DNA of 64,000 nucleotides, from assembly GCA_038380795.1 (NCBI GenBank), contig CM076271.1, positions 18,429,001 to 18,493,000 on the forward strand. Direction: 5' to 3'. Position 1 is the stretch's first letter. Each line of letters opens with the position of its first letter. This DNA comes from Pyrocephalus nanus (Eukaryota; Chordata; Aves; Passeriformes; Tyrannidae). A program made the position numbers and the translations under genes. The notes beneath the pieces are model-generated. The model was not told the origin of the DNA, made no database searches, and was given only the letters and a program-made list of their open reading frames with translations. Below, piece by piece: positions 61,753 through 64,000 of this stretch.

Positions 61753-62064
61753 TCAGAACAAACTCTCTGTGTGTCTTGCAGGTGATTGCAAAAAAAGGGT
61801 GCAATTTCTTGGGACGCTGAAGCACTTTGGGTTTCTCACCATTCCACCCCCTGAACACAAAATGCACACAGAGAGCCCTGCCAGGCCATCCTGGCCCAGT
61901 GAAATGTCCTTCCTACTCTCCACGTGCAGCACAATCGGCTCCTGCTCTTGGGCCAGAGTTTTCCATGGAGAAAGACCCTCCCTGTCCGTGGCTCTTTCCA
62001 CCAAGGAGTCAGTGATCAAAGGGTACAGCAGCCCCTTGGACTCATAATCCTCAATTCTCTTCAT
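61753..62064 (-). other. Unassigned open segment, possible minus-strand exon
   Basis: About 310 bp are open on both strands: 103 codons on the minus strand (61753-62064) and 92 on the plus strand (61769-62047). The minus-strand product starts MKRIEDYESKGLLYPLITDS and has a mixed, protein-like composition with no low complexity. An in-frame stop (TAG at 62068-62070) lies two codons upstream. A donor-like sequence (GGAATG|GTGAGA) would end an exon at 61840, leaving about 76 codons. The acceptor context upstream is purine-rich and weak. The plus strand has a good acceptor-like tract ending near 61782 but no clear donor. I recognise no protein family. It could be a real internal or terminal exon, an eroded pseudogene or chance. 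Confidence 0.22.
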
Positions 62065-62070
62065 TTCCTA

Positions 62071-64000
62071 CTTTTGCTTGCAGTAAAGTCATGACAAATC
62101 CCACCGACTGTTAACATATTGTGCAGGAAAACATGGATTGAACAAAGCTGTGGCCTTGTGCTCGTGGTGTGACCCCTTATCCAGAACTTTCCCTCCCTCT
62201 CTCCATCAAGCACAAGCTCTTTTTCCTATCCAGTGTCCTTCTGTGAAACCTTTCTGCTTTTCAAAGAGGCAAGGCTCCTGGATTACATTTTTTGACAAGA
62301 TGGATGAGACTCCTTTTCACATGAGACCAAGGAAAGTAATGAGCTGTAATCTCTGAGCTGGAAGATATCTATCTTTTTTAATTACAGGTAGATTATTTCT
62401 ATATTAGCCCCCATAGCAAAAGGCAGAGCCACAGAGGTTTCTCCAAGCAGTGCTGTGTCAAGAGGAAGGGATTATAAGAGTTTGGGACCTCGGCAGAAAA
62501 AAAAAGGGATTTTCAAACTTGAGTCTGTTTTGAATTTTATAGCTCTGTGCTAATTATGTTGTTCAGCAAGCATGTTTTTTGACACGTATTCACTACAAGA
62601 AAAAAAGAGATTGCCATCACATCAGGGAGCTGGTTATTAGATGGTCCCTGCCAACATTTTTGCCTCAGTCTGACACGTCTTCACTGTCCTTGTCAGAGGA
62701 AGCTGCAGCATTCACATCAGCTAGAACAATTTAAACCCATTTAACCAAAATATCTGTTTGCATCCTTATTTTTAGATTGAGATTCTCTTTACCTGAAGCC
62801 TGAAGGAAGGAAGTGTTGTCTGATTGTGTTGCTCTTTCAAGATACCTTTTTTTATTAAAATTTTAGCTTTTCCACCATGTTTGCCAAGGCCTTGGTCATG
62901 TCTGGAGCCTTGGAGGTTGTTTTCCAAAGGCATCAGGGCTTAACCTACTACAGAGATGGGCATGTGGAGTGTTTCAACTCCTTGTGGTCAGCCTGAAAAG
63001 AGGACATGACCAAGTGTCTCATTTTCAACCTCCAAGAGAGGTGCCTGTTCCTGTAGAATGGATGTTTCTCTGAGTCCTGCTCCTACAAGGAAAATTCCAT
63101 GAGAAACACGGAGTGGAATTGTGATGCTGCTGATAACCCACTTGAGCCACAGAGAATAAAACCAGGATCCAGGAAAGCTTGAAAGTTAATGGAGAACATC
63201 TACTTCAAAATATTTATTGTTTGGAGCCAAGTTGTGCCCAAGTTCTGTCAATGGAATTTTTTTTTTTTAACTTTTTTTTAAAATGAAAGTTTATGTGTGG
63301 AAAACAACTACAGAACACAGGATTTCCCTGGAAAGCAGCAGTGGCAGTGAAATTTCCTGCAGCCCTACTCTTTTTAAAAGTTCATTTGTTGAAAACACTT
63401 TCAGGACTGAGTCCTTGCTAAACGCCACTGAACCAGAGGAGTGTGGCTGCTTGTAAGGGACAGAGTGACATGGACACCTCCACACCTTGGGAAAACAGGA
63501 AAAGCAAAGGTAACACAGAGAGAAAAGAAGGGGAAAACTTCAAATCCACAGAAAGAGAGTAAAGGAGAATGAGGTAAAGAGACAGAGAAGTCAGTTTTTA
63601 TTAATTAGGAAAGAAGTGCAGGATGGAAATGCCATTGGCCTCCTCAGTTAGTGAATTGAGCACTCTAAACCTGGAATTTATAGTTGTGTAAGCATTGAAA
63701 ACTAAAGCTGAAAAAAGTGGTAACAAAGTAAAGTCATGCTAAAGGAGGGCTTTAACAAGTTTTGCTTCCCATAGTGCACCTCACAGGTTATATAACTTTA
63801 CATTTAATGGATATTCTCAACTGGAGTTCTATTTGTGAACTGGAGGGAAGGCTATTAGTATGCTAATCAGTTCTGCAGAGTAAATTGGTTATAAGAGTGG
63901 GGTAAGGTACAATAGGGGAATATTTTTTAATTAGCACACTATGAAGTCTGTACTCCCCCTGATGCCTGTGCATATCCCCCATTGACATTCATTTCAGCCA
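62071..64000. other. Unique AT-rich DNA to the window end, no gene recognised
   Basis: No exon, RNA gene or transposon is supported. A T run lies at about 63259-63268. The open frames (72 and 64 codons) have no family resemblance. Confidence 0.45.

Noticed and set aside
1..64000. Endogenous retrovirus, intact LINE with reverse transcriptase, tRNA, rRNA, CRISPR array or bacterial operon
   Set aside because: No LTR pair, no reverse-transcriptase motif in any frame, no cloverleaf with recognisable A and B boxes, no regularly spaced direct repeats and no operon-like gene spacing were seen.

Overview
The window looks like a stretch of bird nuclear genome. The main evidence is at least twelve fragments of the CR1 non-LTR retrotransposon, the dominant interspersed repeat of birds. 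Several carry the diagnostic 3' end with its short terminal repeat. I recognise no mammalian SINE or L1 and nothing prokaryotic (no operon, Shine-Dalgarno site or CRISPR array). The species cannot be named from this sequence alone.

I could not identify a protein-coding gene. All open frames are short. The longer ones are explained by GC-rich sequence with few stops, by repeats, or by homopolymers. The window is therefore best read as intergenic or long-intron DNA, with one strong CpG island at about 4690-5965 that probably marks a promoter, perhaps of a non-coding transcript or of a gene whose coding exons lie outside the window.

Layout: 1-4690 is single-copy DNA with a perfect 16-bp inverted repeat at 3146-3207 and an AP-1-type site at 4607-4613. 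The CpG island follows and ends in a 22-unit pentanucleotide minisatellite (5756-5865). The longest CR1 fragment is at 6413-6890. From 6890 to 23750 the DNA is AT-rich, with two CR1 pieces and one stretch that looks like a conserved non-coding element (10030-10270). From 23750 to 27260 CR1 is dense (five fragments, two tail to tail), with a CpG-containing candidate regulatory block at 24180-24630. From 27260 to 64000 the DNA is mostly unique and AT-rich. It holds four more CR1 fragments, a second CpG cluster (39350-39690), a TA/CA microsatellite, a pure T44 tract, a three-copy 26-bp tandem repeat, relics of what looks like an ancient amniote repeat, and one short segment (61753-62064) open on both strands.

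There is no clear new biological system here. The observations most worth checking are the orphan CpG island, the inverted repeat at 3146-3207, the second CpG cluster, and the segment at 61753-62064. All similarity statements rest on recognition by eye, since no alignment or database search could be run.
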